NCBI GenBank assembly: GCA_028282805.1
Contig: JANQHD010000030.1
Location: forward strand, 1-64,000
Reading direction: 5' to 3'
Length of the DNA: 64,000 bases
From: Phycisphaeraceae bacterium
Lineage (GTDB): Bacteria > Planctomycetota > Phycisphaerae > Phycisphaerales > Zrk34
In this document: positions 28,565-36,720 of the stretch, piece after piece
Numbering within the stretch: the stretch's first letter is position 1
Layout: every line of letters starts with the position of its first letter
Position numbers and translations under genes: made by a program
Notes under the pieces: generated by a model
Told to the model about the DNA's origin: nothing
Databases searched by the model: none
The model's input: the letters and a program-made list of their open reading frames with translations, nothing else

Positions 28565-29161
28565 ATGTTCTCAAAGGCAAAAACGCCACATCGACCAAGG
28601 GGGGCCAAGCGCTACACGAGCGACGTGGTGCGCTGCAACCTCGGTAAGGTGTTGGACCTGTCGCGCAGCGGCATACGCCTGCGCATCGAGGACAAAACCA
28701 AGTACAAGGAAGGCCAACGCGTCAGCGGCAAGATCGGCTGCATGCAGGGCGCGATCAAGATCACCGGCGTCGTGCGGTGGGTCAAACGCGTGAAGCGCGG
28801 CGTCACCGAGATCGGCATGGTCTTCCTCAACGTCGACCCCAAGACCGCCGAGGCCATCGAGATCCTCGCGCAGTACGGCTTCATCGAACGCCCGTCCGCC
28901 CGCAAGACCGAGCAGCCCAAGTCGGACAAGCCCCCCGTCAAGGGCAAGCCCAACCGCGGGCCCGACCTCTACGCCCTGCTCGGCCTCAAGCCCGGCGCGT
29001 CCAGCCAACAGATCAAGCACGCCTACCGCGTGCTGGCCAAGCGCTACCACCCCGACACCGCCCCCGACGAACAAGACGCGGCCAAGTTCATCGCCATCAG
29101 CGCCGCCTACGAGGTGCTGTCCGACCCCGAGCAGCGCAAGGATTACGACCGCGAACGGTAA
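28565..29161 (+). CDS. PilZ domain-DnaJ domain fusion protein
   Basis: A 198-residue cytoplasmic protein. Residues 12-16 (RGAKR) fit the RxxxR motif and 31-36 (DLSRSG) the DxSxxG motif of c-di-GMP-binding PilZ domains, which extends to about residue 105. A charged, proline-containing linker (about 108-132) leads to a J domain (about 134-196) with the invariant HPD at 162-164 and the closing EVLSDPEQRKDYD. J domains stimulate Hsp70 (DnaK), so this could be a c-di-GMP-controlled co-chaperone; that is inference. The ATG at 28565 follows GGGGAATGG. No dnaK is nearby. Confidence 0.85.
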   Translation: MFSKAKTPHRPRGAKRYTSDVVRCNLGKVLDLSRSGIRLRIEDKTKYKEGQRVSGKIGCMQGAIKITGVVRWVKRVKRGVTEIGMVFLNVDPKTAEAIEILAQYGFIERPSARKTEQPKSDKPPVKGKPNRGPDLYALLGLKPGASSQQIKHAYRVLAKRYHPDTAPDEQDAAKFIAISAAYEVLSDPEQRKDYDRER

Positions 29162-29234
29162 GCGGGCGGTGAAACGAAAACAGTTGTAACGCAATGACCC
29201 GCCGTGGCGTACGTTCATCGGTAGGAGACACGAC

Positions 29235-30206
29235 ATGCGCCGACTTGCCATCACCCTGTGCGTGCTGCTGGCGGTTGCAGCCACGGCCACCGCCGAGGAC
29301 AGCCCCAAACTCTACAAACATGGCGACGGCCCGCACGCGATCGCCACGGTCCACACGCTCGTGCTGCACGACGCCGAGCGCGAGAAAGACCTGGAGATGC
29401 GGGTCACGTACCCCAAGAAGACCGAAGGGCCGCTGCCGTTGGTTATCTTCAGCCACGGCGCGGCCGGACGGAAAGACGGTTATCAACCCCTCGCCACGTA
29501 TTGGGCAAGCCACGGCTACATCGTCATCCGGCCCACGCACGCCGACTCGTGGAAGTACGGCGGGCGCATCGAAGACCGCCGCTCGATCAGCAAACACTGG
29601 CGCAGCCGACCGCAGGACATCACCTTCATCATCGATTCGCTCGACGACATCGAGAAGAAGGTCAAACCCCTGGCCGGCCGCATCGACCGTGAGAAGATCG
29701 CCGTCGGCGGCCACTCGTACGGCGCGTTCACCACGCAGTTCGTCGGCGGCACGACCGGCTACATCGGCCGACGCGAGGTCGTGATCAAGGACGAACGGCC
29801 GAAGTGCTTGATCGTCATCAGCCCCCAGGGCACCGGCGGCATGTTCAAGCCCGAGTCGTACAAGACCCTCGACCGCCCGGCGCTCATGATCACCGGCGAC
29901 CACGACGGCACGCCCTACGGCGACGGCGCCGGCGCGTGGCGGCGCGAGGCCTTCGACCACGCCGCGCCCGGCGACAAGCACCTGCTGTGGACCCACGGAG
30001 CCCACCACAACTTCGGCGGCATCGCCGTGCGCCGGCGTTACCCCAAGTCCGGCCCGATCGACGACAATCAGGTCGACATCGTCCGCTGCACCGCCCTGGC
30101 GTTCCTCGACGCCCAGCTCAAGGCCGATCAGCAGGCCAAGGCGTTCCTTACCGACGCCGAGGTTCGCAAGGCCACCGGCGATAAGGCTAAACTGGAAAGC
30201 AAATGA
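29235..30206 (+). CDS. Exported alpha/beta-hydrolase
   Basis: A 323-residue protein with a signal peptide (ITLCVLLAVAATATAED). The mature part has the strand LPLVIFSHGAAG with the oxyanion-hole HG, the nucleophile elbow GGHSYGAF and candidate acid and histidine in TGDHDGTPYG and GAHHNFGG. It resembles the platelet-activating-factor acetylhydrolase/dienelactone hydrolase branch. The substrate is unknown. It is 73 bases after the PilZ-DnaJ gene. Confidence 0.85.
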   Translation: MRRLAITLCVLLAVAATATAEDSPKLYKHGDGPHAIATVHTLVLHDAEREKDLEMRVTYPKKTEGPLPLVIFSHGAAGRKDGYQPLATYWASHGYIVIRPTHADSWKYGGRIEDRRSISKHWRSRPQDITFIIDSLDDIEKKVKPLAGRIDREKIAVGGHSYGAFTTQFVGGTTGYIGRREVVIKDERPKCLIVISPQGTGGMFKPESYKTLDRPALMITGDHDGTPYGDGAGAWRREAFDHAAPGDKHLLWTHGAHHNFGGIAVRRRYPKSGPIDDNQVDIVRCTALAFLDAQLKADQQAKAFLTDAEVRKATGDKAKLESK

Positions 30207-30273
30207 CCGATCGCCGCTACCCTGCCGTGTTGCCCTTTTACCCGACGCCGGGTATACGACCCAGTCAACCACA

Positions 30274-30720
30274 ATGGGCTTGCGAATAATCAAAGTGACG
30301 GAACTGCCGAAGGGCATGGCCTCGCTGGCCGCTGTAGCGCACGCGGAGGGCTATGGCATGCTCGATCGGCTGATGGTTGACTTTAACACGGGTGCAAACA
30401 GGTTTGACCTGCCCGGCGAGGCCTTGTTTGCCGCCGAGCGATCGGGCGAATTGGTCGGCATTGGCGGGCTGAACGTTGACCCATACTTCGACGATCCGTC
30501 GATCGGTCGGGTGCGACACCTTTACGTGCACCCCGGGCAGCGCCGCGCCGGCGTGGGGCGTGCGATCGTCCAAGCCGTCGAAGCATGCGCGGCAGACAAC
30601 TTCGACGTGCTACAGCTGTTTACCACCAGCCAAGCCGCATCCCGCTTTTATGAATCGTTGGGCTTTGGCGTCGTTAAAGGAACCGACAGGGTGAGTCACC
30701 GCAAACGAGTCCCCCGGTAG
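30274..30720 (+). CDS. GNAT-family N-acetyltransferase
   Basis: A 148-residue single-domain acetyltransferase. Motif A is RHLYVHPGQRRAGVGRAIV, and the C-terminal FYESLGFGVVKG is the usual GNAT end. The N terminus carries no signal. Codons are less GC-biased at the beginning than in neighbouring genes. The substrate is unknown. Confidence 0.85.
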   Translation: MGLRIIKVTELPKGMASLAAVAHAEGYGMLDRLMVDFNTGANRFDLPGEALFAAERSGELVGIGGLNVDPYFDDPSIGRVRHLYVHPGQRRAGVGRAIVQAVEACAADNFDVLQLFTTSQAASRFYESLGFGVVKGTDRVSHRKRVPR

Positions 30721-30775
30721 CGACGCCTGACCAATCCCCCGTGGCCACCCGCTGCGTCCACGGCCAGAGATAACC

Positions 30776-30818
30776 TACGAAAAATTTCGTTGACTCTACG
30801 AAAGATTTCGTTTACCGT
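30776..30818 (+). promoter_or_regulatory. Promoter with tandem BlaI-type operators
   Basis: Two near-identical palindromes, TACGAAAAATTTCGTT (30776-30791) and TACGAAAGATTTCGTT (30797-30812), start exactly 21 bases apart, about two helical turns. TTGACT (30790-30795) and TACCGT (30813-30818) with a 17-base spacer could be the -35 and -10. The second palindrome then fills the spacer and the first ends at the -35. This layout suits autorepression by the BlaI protein encoded 27 bases downstream. Confidence 0.75.
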
Positions 30819-30844
30819 GCGTCTACACACGCAAAGGACGCCCC

Positions 30845-31234
30845 ATGGCCAAGCCGACACAAACCAAGCCGACCGAGAGCGAACTGGAGATACTCACCGC
30901 GTTGTGGGGCCTGGGCCCCGCCACGGTGCGCCAGGTGCACGATAAGCTCGGCGCCCAGCGTGAGGTGGGCTACACCACCGTGCTCAAGCTCATGCAGATC
31001 ATGCTCGACAAGGGCCTGGTCGCACGCGACGAATCGCAGCGCTCGCACGTTTACCGCCCCGCCATCTCGCAGACCCAGACCCAGCGCCAATTGGTGCGCG
31101 ACCTCGCCCGGCGCGCGTTCGGTGGCTCGGCGCGCAAGCTCGTCATGCAGGCGCTGGCCGGCCGAAAACCCAGCGCCGACGAGATCCAAGAGATCCGGTC
31201 CATGCTCGACCAAATCGAAGGAGGCCAACCATGA
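30845..31234 (+). CDS. BlaI/MecI/CopY-family transcriptional repressor
   Basis: A 129-residue dimeric winged-helix repressor. The N terminus is PTESELEILTALW, and the recognition region is GYTTVLKLMQIMLDKGLVARDE. The C-terminal helices mediate dimerisation. Members are inactivated by a membrane M56 protease. The next gene is exactly such a protease and starts in the ATGA overlap, so the pair is translationally coupled. The two palindromes upstream are its likely operators. The regulon is probably its own operon, perhaps envelope polysaccharide genes elsewhere. Confidence 0.92.
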   Translation: MAKPTQTKPTESELEILTALWGLGPATVRQVHDKLGAQREVGYTTVLKLMQIMLDKGLVARDESQRSHVYRPAISQTQTQRQLVRDLARRAFGGSARKLVMQALAGRKPSADEIQEIRSMLDQIEGGQP

Positions 31235-33834
31235 CCGGCCTGACCGAACTGTTGCAACACCCCCTCGTCGAACAGCTCGCGTGGGCCCTGCTGCACTCGC
31301 TGTGGCAGCTGGCCGCGATCGGCCTGGCGGCCTGGTGCGTGCTGCGTCTGATGCGCCGCCGCTCGGCCAACGCACGCTACCTCGTCGCGTGCGCCACGCT
31401 GGCCACAATGATCGCTGCGCCGGTGATCACGTTCCTGTACATGCAGCCCAACGAAACACCGCCCCTACCGGTGATCGGCGAACCGATCGGTGGCCCCGTG
31501 TTCAGCGCACCGTCAACCCCGTCGAGCACCGCCGTTGCGCCCATTGAGCAAACACAAGCGGCGGCGCCACCGAGCGATGGCTGGCGTTGGTCGGCGGCCC
31601 TGCCGTACCTCACGGCGTTCTGGTTAGCGGGCGTGCTGCTCGGCTCATTGCGCCTGTTCGGCGGGTGGGTGATGATCCAACGCCTGCGCCTCGCGGGCAC
31701 GCGAACGATGCCCGGCGATTGGCCGAGCCGGGTCGATGAGCTGATGAAAGCGATGGGCCTGCGCCGTCGCGTGCGCGTGCGGGCGTCGACGAAGGCGGCC
31801 GTGCCCGTGGCGCTGGGCGTGCTGCGCCCGGTGGTGCTGCTGCCGGTGGCGGTGATCAACGAGCTGACGCCGGCGCAGGTCGAGGCGATCATCACCCACG
31901 AGTTGGCGCACATCCGCCGACACGATTACCTTGTCAACCTCGTGCAATGCGTCGCCGAGACGCTGCTGTTCTACCACCCGGCGGTGTGGTGGGTGGGCCG
32001 GGTGATCCGCCAGGAGCGCGAGCACTGCTGCGACGACCGGGTGGTGTCGATCGGCGGCGACCGCGCGAACTACGCGCTGGCGCTGACGCGCCTCACGGAG
32101 CTGCTGCAAAGCCACACGCCGTTCGCCCTCGCCGCGACGGGCGGCGCGCTGGCCCGGCGCATCCGGCGGATCGTGCGAGGCGAACCGGCGCCCCACCAAC
32201 ACCGCGCTGAGCGCCTGTTGCTTGCGGGCCTGGCGCCGGTGGTGCTGACGATGTCGCTGATCGTCTACGGCGTCAAAGCCAGCGATACCCCCACAACCGA
32301 GCCCGAGCCGGCACCGACAACCGCGCCGACGCCCGCCCCGGATGCGAAGCCCGTGTACACGCAGCGGGTCATCGAGATCCCCAAGGACAAGCTGCTCGCC
32401 GGCGACGCGTCGGTGAACATCGTCATCCGTCCCGGCGACGTGATCCGCATCGCCAAGGCAGAGGGCAACGTCTTCATCGGCGGCAAGATCAAGCGGCCCG
32501 GCACCTACGCCCTGCCCGGCAGCCAGCCGCTGACGGTGAAGCAGTTGGTCTTATCCGCCGGCGGCATCGGCGAAGGCGCCGACGGCGTGCTCGTCATCCG
32601 GCGAACCGGGGACAAAGCGTCGCTCGTGTTCGCCGCGACGGACAAAGACATGGAACAGGTCGACGGGCCGGACTTGGTCTTAAAGCGCAACGACCTCGTG
32701 AAGGTGGTCGAATCCATCCGTGACCAGGCCAAAGGCGCGCGTACCGATCAGCTCCGCAAGGAGCAGCAGGCCGCTTATGAGTTCCTCAACGCGCTGCCGA
32801 CACGAGAAGCCGAGCTGGTTAATGCGTTGAACGAAGCGGAGCTGCACTACGGCAAAAAACACCCGGCCCGCGTCAAACTCGCCAAGCAATTGGAAGCATT
32901 GAAAACCGAAGGTGCGCGGCTCGATGCCAGGACTGATGAAATCTGGGTCGAGCTGCTGAAGGAAGTGCACAAGCAGGTCGTTAAGCCCGGTCCCGTACCG
33001 CAGACTACAACCGTCCGGCCCGAAGACCTGTTACCCAATCAAGGTCCCTACCGTCTTTCCGTGGGCGACGTGGTCAGCGTGTCGGTGTTCGAGTTGCTCA
33101 AACCCGGCGAAGAACACGTCCAGGCGCAGCGTATCGACGAAATGGGTCGCATCCGCCTCGCCATAATCGGCCAGATCGACGCCGCGGGGCTTACCGCGAA
33201 AGGCTTAGAGCAAGCAATCACCCGCAAGCTGAAAGGCGGGCTGATCGCCGAACCGCTGGTTGGCGTAGCCGTCAAAGAAAAACGCGGCAACACGTTCAGC
33301 GTCATCGGCGACAGCAAAGACGTGCGGACGGGTGTCTACACGCTCACACGCCCCGACATGCGTTTGCTCGAGGCGATCGCGCTGGTCGGCGGCGTGCCGA
33401 AAGATGCGCAGGTGTTCGTGATCCGCCAGAACGCCAAGCCCGCGGACAACACAATCAAGGTCCGGGCCGTGATCGAACGCGAGGGCAAGGTGATCTCGAG
33501 CCCCACGATCACCACCCGCCCGGGCGTGCCGGCTTCGATCGAGATCGAGGACCAATCGGAACCCGGCGACGGCGTCCAGATCGAGGTCATCCCCGAGCGG
33601 TCAGACGCGGCCCAACCGAGCGCGGACCCCACGCAAAGCCATGCGGTGATCGGCCGGGTGCTCGGCAGGGACATCCGCCTGTCCGACCTGGGACTGGACG
33701 CAGACCACCTGCGGAAGCTGATGGACAAGGTGTGGGACGATGCGCACAGCGATCCCCTGGAACCGTACCTGAGGCTGCACGCCCGCGAGGCCCTCGCCGA
33801 TGCGATCGTGCTGCAACACGTCGAATCGGCCTGA
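31231..33834 (+). CDS. M56 (BlaR1-like) membrane peptidase fused to SLBB/polysaccharide-export domains
   Basis: An 867-residue membrane protein. N-terminal helices (about 15-38, 50-70, 125-148) precede the zinc-protease site HELAHIRRHD (about 223-232), with the downstream CCDDR in the usual M56 position. A fourth helix lies near residue 330-350. The exported C-terminal part is not a penicillin-binding sensor. It has one soluble ligand-binding beta-grasp (SLBB) domain (VIRPGDVIRI, about 398-470), a helical lysine-rich segment (about 490-590) and a second Wza-like polysaccharide-export unit (YRLSVGDVVSVSV to about 735). I infer that the outer part senses a glycan or export machinery and signals cleavage of the BlaI repressor. 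Confidence 0.88.
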   Translation: MTGLTELLQHPLVEQLAWALLHSLWQLAAIGLAAWCVLRLMRRRSANARYLVACATLATMIAAPVITFLYMQPNETPPLPVIGEPIGGPVFSAPSTPSSTAVAPIEQTQAAAPPSDGWRWSAALPYLTAFWLAGVLLGSLRLFGGWVMIQRLRLAGTRTMPGDWPSRVDELMKAMGLRRRVRVRASTKAAVPVALGVLRPVVLLPVAVINELTPAQVEAIITHELAHIRRHDYLVNLVQCVAETLLFYHPAVWWVGRVIRQEREHCCDDRVVSIGGDRANYALALTRLTELLQSHTPFALAATGGALARRIRRIVRGEPAPHQHRAERLLLAGLAPVVLTMSLIVYGVKASDTPTTEPEPAPTTAPTPAPDAKPVYTQRVIEIPKDKLLAGDASVNIVIRPGDVIRIAKAEGNVFIGGKIKRPGTYALPGSQPLTVKQLVLSAGGIGEGADGVLVIRRTGDKASLVFAATDKDMEQVDGPDLVLKRNDLVKVVESIRDQAKGARTDQLRKEQQAAYEFLNALPTREAELVNALNEAELHYGKKHPARVKLAKQLEALKTEGARLDARTDEIWVELLKEVHKQVVKPGPVPQTTTVRPEDLLPNQGPYRLSVGDVVSVSVFELLKPGEEHVQAQRIDEMGRIRLAIIGQIDAAGLTAKGLEQAITRKLKGGLIAEPLVGVAVKEKRGNTFSVIGDSKDVRTGVYTLTRPDMRLLEAIALVGGVPKDAQVFVIRQNAKPADNTIKVRAVIEREGKVISSPTITTRPGVPASIEIEDQSEPGDGVQIEVIPERSDAAQPSADPTQSHAVIGRVLGRDIRLSDLGLDADHLRKLMDKVWDDAHSDPLEPYLRLHAREALADAIVLQHVESA

Positions 33835-33986
33835 CCGACGAACAGCGGCTGGCGTTGGCCGGATGGCTCGAACGTTACGCGGCGACGCTGCCGCCCGGCG
33901 ATCCCGCCACGGCGGACAAGATCGCCCAAGAGCGGGCCAGGCGGCTCGCCGCTCGTTTCGGTTTAGAGTTGCGCGCGCAACTCTGA
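33732..33986 (+). pseudogene. Open -1 frame continuing past the M56-SLBB stop codon
   Basis: After the stop at 33832-33834 the -1 frame stays open for 51 codons, and reads like protein (LTDEQRLALAGWLERYAAT, then DKIAQERARRLAARF). Upstream of 33830 the same frame looks like a shadow of the M56 gene. This could be a lost C-terminal helix separated by a frameshift, or a small gene starting at a GTG at 33732. No slippery site is seen. Confidence 0.3.
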
Positions 33987-34016
33987 AAACCTGATCCACG
34001 CGAGTACCACAAGCTG

Positions 34017-34202
34017 ATGACTAAAAAGGTCGACGCACTGCTCGCGCAGTACGCCGATCGTTACACGCCCGTGGATGTGATGGTTCGGAACGCAACGCGT
34101 GTGTTAGCCGCTTGCAAGGCCGCGCGGCGGCGGGGTCATGAGCCGGCGGTCTCGTCGCCGTACAGGTCGGCCGACTCGCCGGCGAGCTTGGCCTTGGCGT
34201 AA
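34017..34202 (+). CDS. Possible small protein (61 residues)
   Basis: An ATG-started frame with a basic product (MTKKVDALLAQYADRYTP...). No ribosome-binding site is visible, and its last third overlaps the opposite gene. It may be real because it fills the gap after the M56 gene, but nothing identifies it. Confidence 0.25.
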   Translation: MTKKVDALLAQYADRYTPVDVMVRNATRVLAACKAARRRGHEPAVSSPYRSADSPASLALA

Positions 34203-34525
34203 CGTTTGAGCCAGTTCTCCCACGACTTGCCCGCGGCGGGGTCGCGGCCGTCGAACTCCAACCGCTTGATGTCGGCGTAGACGATCGTCAGGTTCTCGCC
34301 CCCTTCGGCGGGCATCAAGCGGATCGACGAGTCTTCCAACCCCTGGCCGGTGCGGCGGTCGAACAGGTAGCCGGCGACCGTGCGGCCGTCGGCTAAGGTG
34401 AGCGTCACGTCGCCGCGGTAGTCGAAGGCTTTCTCCAGCGCATCGAACAGCTCGGACGGGTCGGCCAACTGGGGCACCCAGCCGGCGATAGGTTGTGGGT
34501 CGGCGGCGTTCATGAGGCGGGACAT
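34136..34525 (-). CDS. Conserved-looking cytoplasmic protein of unknown function
   Basis: About 129 residues. The starts at 34525 and 34513 both fit. It has a predicted beta-rich core, DVTLTLADGRTVAGYLFDRR and LTIVYADIKRLEFDGRD, resembling small SH3-like or LSm-like barrels. It ends in a helical KSWENWLKRYAKAK segment. No signal peptide or catalytic motif is seen. It is divergent from the AsmA-like gene with about 105 bases between the starts. Confidence 0.6.
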   Translation of the reverse strand: MSRLMNAADPQPIAGWVPQLADPSELFDALEKAFDYRGDVTLTLADGRTVAGYLFDRRTGQGLEDSSIRLMPAEGGENLTIVYADIKRLEFDGRDPAAGKSWENWLKRYAKAKLAGESADLYGDETAGS

Positions 34526-34629
34526 GATAGCGGGCGGCGGTCCGGCCTGCGATCGTGGTATTCGCCACTGCGCAACCCACCGCGTAGAATGTGCCTGTTG
34601 GGGATATTTTCCGTGAGAAGGAGCCAAGC

Positions 34630-35541
34630 ATGAAAACCCTGCTGAAGATCGTCGTGGCGCTGGTGGTGGTCTTGTTGATCGTCGTGGGCGTGGTGCTGAT
34701 GAAGATCGACTCGATCGCCAAGGCCGCGGTGGAGAAAGGCGGTACCTACGCGCTGGGCGTGGAGACGACCGTGGACAGCATCGACATCTCGCTGTTCGGC
34801 GGCAAGCTCGCGATGGACGGGCTGACCGCCGGCAACCCCGACGGTTACCCCGCGCCGCACCTGTTGCGGAGCGGGCACTTCGGCATCTCGGTCACGCCCG
34901 GGTCGATCCGCACCGACACGGTCGAGATCCCGGAGATCGTGATCGACGGCCTCGACGTGCACATCGAGAAGAACAAGGAAACGGGCAAGTACAACGTGCA
35001 GGTTGTCACCGACCACCTCAAGAGCTTGAGCAAGGACAAACCTGAAGAGCCGAAGGAAGACGAGAAGCCCGGCAAGCAGTTCATGGTCAAGCGGCTGGAG
35101 GTCCGCAACATCACGGCCACGGTCGATTTGCCGACGGGGGTCACGACCCCGATCAAACCGCCCGACATCGTTCTGGAGAACGTGACGAAGGACAACGTGC
35201 CGATCGGCGAGCTGATCGCGCAGATGTTCCCGGCGATCATGATGGGTGTGCTTCAGAGCCACGCGGCCGAACTGGAGGGTCTCGCCGAGCAATTGGGCAC
35301 CGACCTCGTGGGCGCGGCCGAGGCGCTGGGCGGCAACGCCGCGGCGCTGGCCAACCAGGCGAGCGAGCAGGCGATCAAGGCGCTGGAAGAGGGTAAGAAG
35401 GTCGTCGAGGGCGCCGCCGAAGACGTGGGCGAGACGGTCAAGGGCGTGGCCGACGAGGCCGACAAGACGATCAAAGACGCGGCCAAGGGCATCGGTGATG
35501 GCCTCGGCGGCCTGCTCGGCGGCGAGAAGAAGAAAGAGTAA
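34630..35541 (+). CDS. AsmA-like membrane-anchored protein
   Basis: A 303-residue protein with one N-terminal transmembrane segment (LLKIVVALVVVLLIVVGVVL). The following region, GVETTVDSIDISLFGGKLAMDGLTAGNPDGYPAPHLL, is typical of the start of AsmA/DUF748 proteins that span the periplasm. The C-terminal 80 residues are alanine/glutamate/lysine-rich, predicted helical with heptad-like spacing. The start has AAGGAG upstream. AsmA-like proteins act in lipid transport between membranes; the short length suggests a reduced or regulatory form. Confidence 0.75.
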   Translation: MKTLLKIVVALVVVLLIVVGVVLMKIDSIAKAAVEKGGTYALGVETTVDSIDISLFGGKLAMDGLTAGNPDGYPAPHLLRSGHFGISVTPGSIRTDTVEIPEIVIDGLDVHIEKNKETGKYNVQVVTDHLKSLSKDKPEEPKEDEKPGKQFMVKRLEVRNITATVDLPTGVTTPIKPPDIVLENVTKDNVPIGELIAQMFPAIMMGVLQSHAAELEGLAEQLGTDLVGAAEALGGNAAALANQASEQAIKALEEGKKVVEGAAEDVGETVKGVADEADKTIKDAAKGIGDGLGGLLGGEKKKE

Positions 35542-35566
35542 CCCGGCAAAGCCCGGCCCCAAGCCC

Positions 35567-36427
35567 ATGAATTACCGCCTGCTCGCCATCGACCTCGACG
35601 GCACGCTGTTCGACTCGCACGGCAAGGTGCCGCAGGCCAACATCGACGCGCTGCGCCGCGCCGGTGACGCGGGCGTGCTGGTCACGCTGTGCACCGGGCG
35701 GGGGCTGACCGAAGCGAAGTCCGCCATCGACGCGCTCGGCCACAGGGGCCTGCTGGTGCTGGCCAACGGCGCGTTGATCGCCGACGCCGAGTCGGGCAAG
35801 ACGCTCGAGCGCGCCACGATCGAGCCGCACCTGGTGGTCGAGGTCATCGACAAGCTGGCCGAGGGCGACGACGCGGTGCTGGTGTTGTTCGACCCGGCCA
35901 AGGTCGAGCACGATTACCTGGTGGTGCGGCCCGAACGCTTGACCGACAACACGAAGTGGTGGTTCGACTACTGCGGCGCGACGTACCGCGGCGTCGAGCG
36001 GGCGACGGAAGACGACGTGCACCACGCGGTGCGCGTCGGCATCGTCGGGCCCGCCAGCCACATGCCGCCCGTGCAACGGCGCATCGAAGACGCGTTCGGC
36101 GGTGAGCTTTTTGTGCAGCACTTCATGGCGGTGGACGCGACCGAACCCAACGGCGAGCCGACGCACGTGTTCGAGGTGTTCGCCGCCGGCGTGAACAAGT
36201 GGTCGGCGTTGCAGTGGCTGGCCGAGTGCCACGACATCCGCCCGCAGCAGATCGCCGCGATCGGCGACTACGTCAACGACTTGGAGATGATCAGCGGCGC
36301 CGGCTGCGGGGTGGCCATGGCTAACGCCACGCCCGACGTCGCCGCCATCGCCGACCGCACCACCGCGACCAACGACGAAGCGGGGGTGGCGCGGGCGGTG
36401 GAGATGATGCTCTCGGGCGCGTGGTGA
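35567..36427 (+). CDS. Cof-type HAD-IIB phosphatase
   Basis: A 286-residue cytoplasmic phosphatase. Motif I is AIDLDGTLFDS, motif II is TLCTGRG and the motif III/IV region is NKWSALQWL...AIGDYVNDLEM. It carries the large type IIB cap. It most likely dephosphorylates a sugar phosphate or nucleotide; the substrate is not predictable. It starts 25 bases after the AsmA-like gene. Confidence 0.92.
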   Translation: MNYRLLAIDLDGTLFDSHGKVPQANIDALRRAGDAGVLVTLCTGRGLTEAKSAIDALGHRGLLVLANGALIADAESGKTLERATIEPHLVVEVIDKLAEGDDAVLVLFDPAKVEHDYLVVRPERLTDNTKWWFDYCGATYRGVERATEDDVHHAVRVGIVGPASHMPPVQRRIEDAFGGELFVQHFMAVDATEPNGEPTHVFEVFAAGVNKWSALQWLAECHDIRPQQIAAIGDYVNDLEMISGAGCGVAMANATPDVAAIADRTTATNDEAGVARAVEMMLSGAW

Positions 36428-36607
36428 GCGCCGCGGTGGCGTGGCCGGCAGCGGTCACGTGACGTTTGCCCATGTCCTCCATCCGTTACAACCCCACCGC
36501 CGTCGCGGACCGATACCGCGCCAGCTCGCGAGAAAACCCCGTTTTCGAGCACGAACTGAGTGTTTGGGCCATTAAGCCCGTATTTTGCACGCAATCTGCC
36601 AATTTCA

Positions 36608-36636
36608 TTGGATGATCGCTACAGACGTTGTATACT
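36608..36636 (+). promoter_or_regulatory. Promoter of the PEP-CTERM gene at 36.7 kb
   Basis: TTGGAT (36608-36613), a 17-base spacer and TATACT (36631-36636) form a good housekeeping promoter. The untranslated leader of about 80 bases contains a hairpin AACGCC/GGCGTT (36684-36705) just before GGGGAG and the GTG start. The rest of the 293-base gap before it shows no gene. Confidence 0.6.
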
Positions 36637-36720
36637 TCACACACGTAAAAAGCGCAATCGCGCTGGGAAGAGATCTATTGAGTAACGCCGGGTGAGAGCG
36701 GCGTTCGGGGAGCTGAGAGA

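Noticed and set aside
31231-33834. Beta-lactam receptor BlaR1/MecR1 proper
   Set aside because: The sensor domain shows no penicillin-binding motifs (SxxK, SxN, KTG). The C-terminal part is of polysaccharide-export type, so a beta-lactam role is not supported.
33832-33845. Programmed -1 frameshift at the end of the M56-SLBB gene
   Set aside because: No slippery heptamer or downstream hairpin was found at the overlap, so programmed shifting is not supported.
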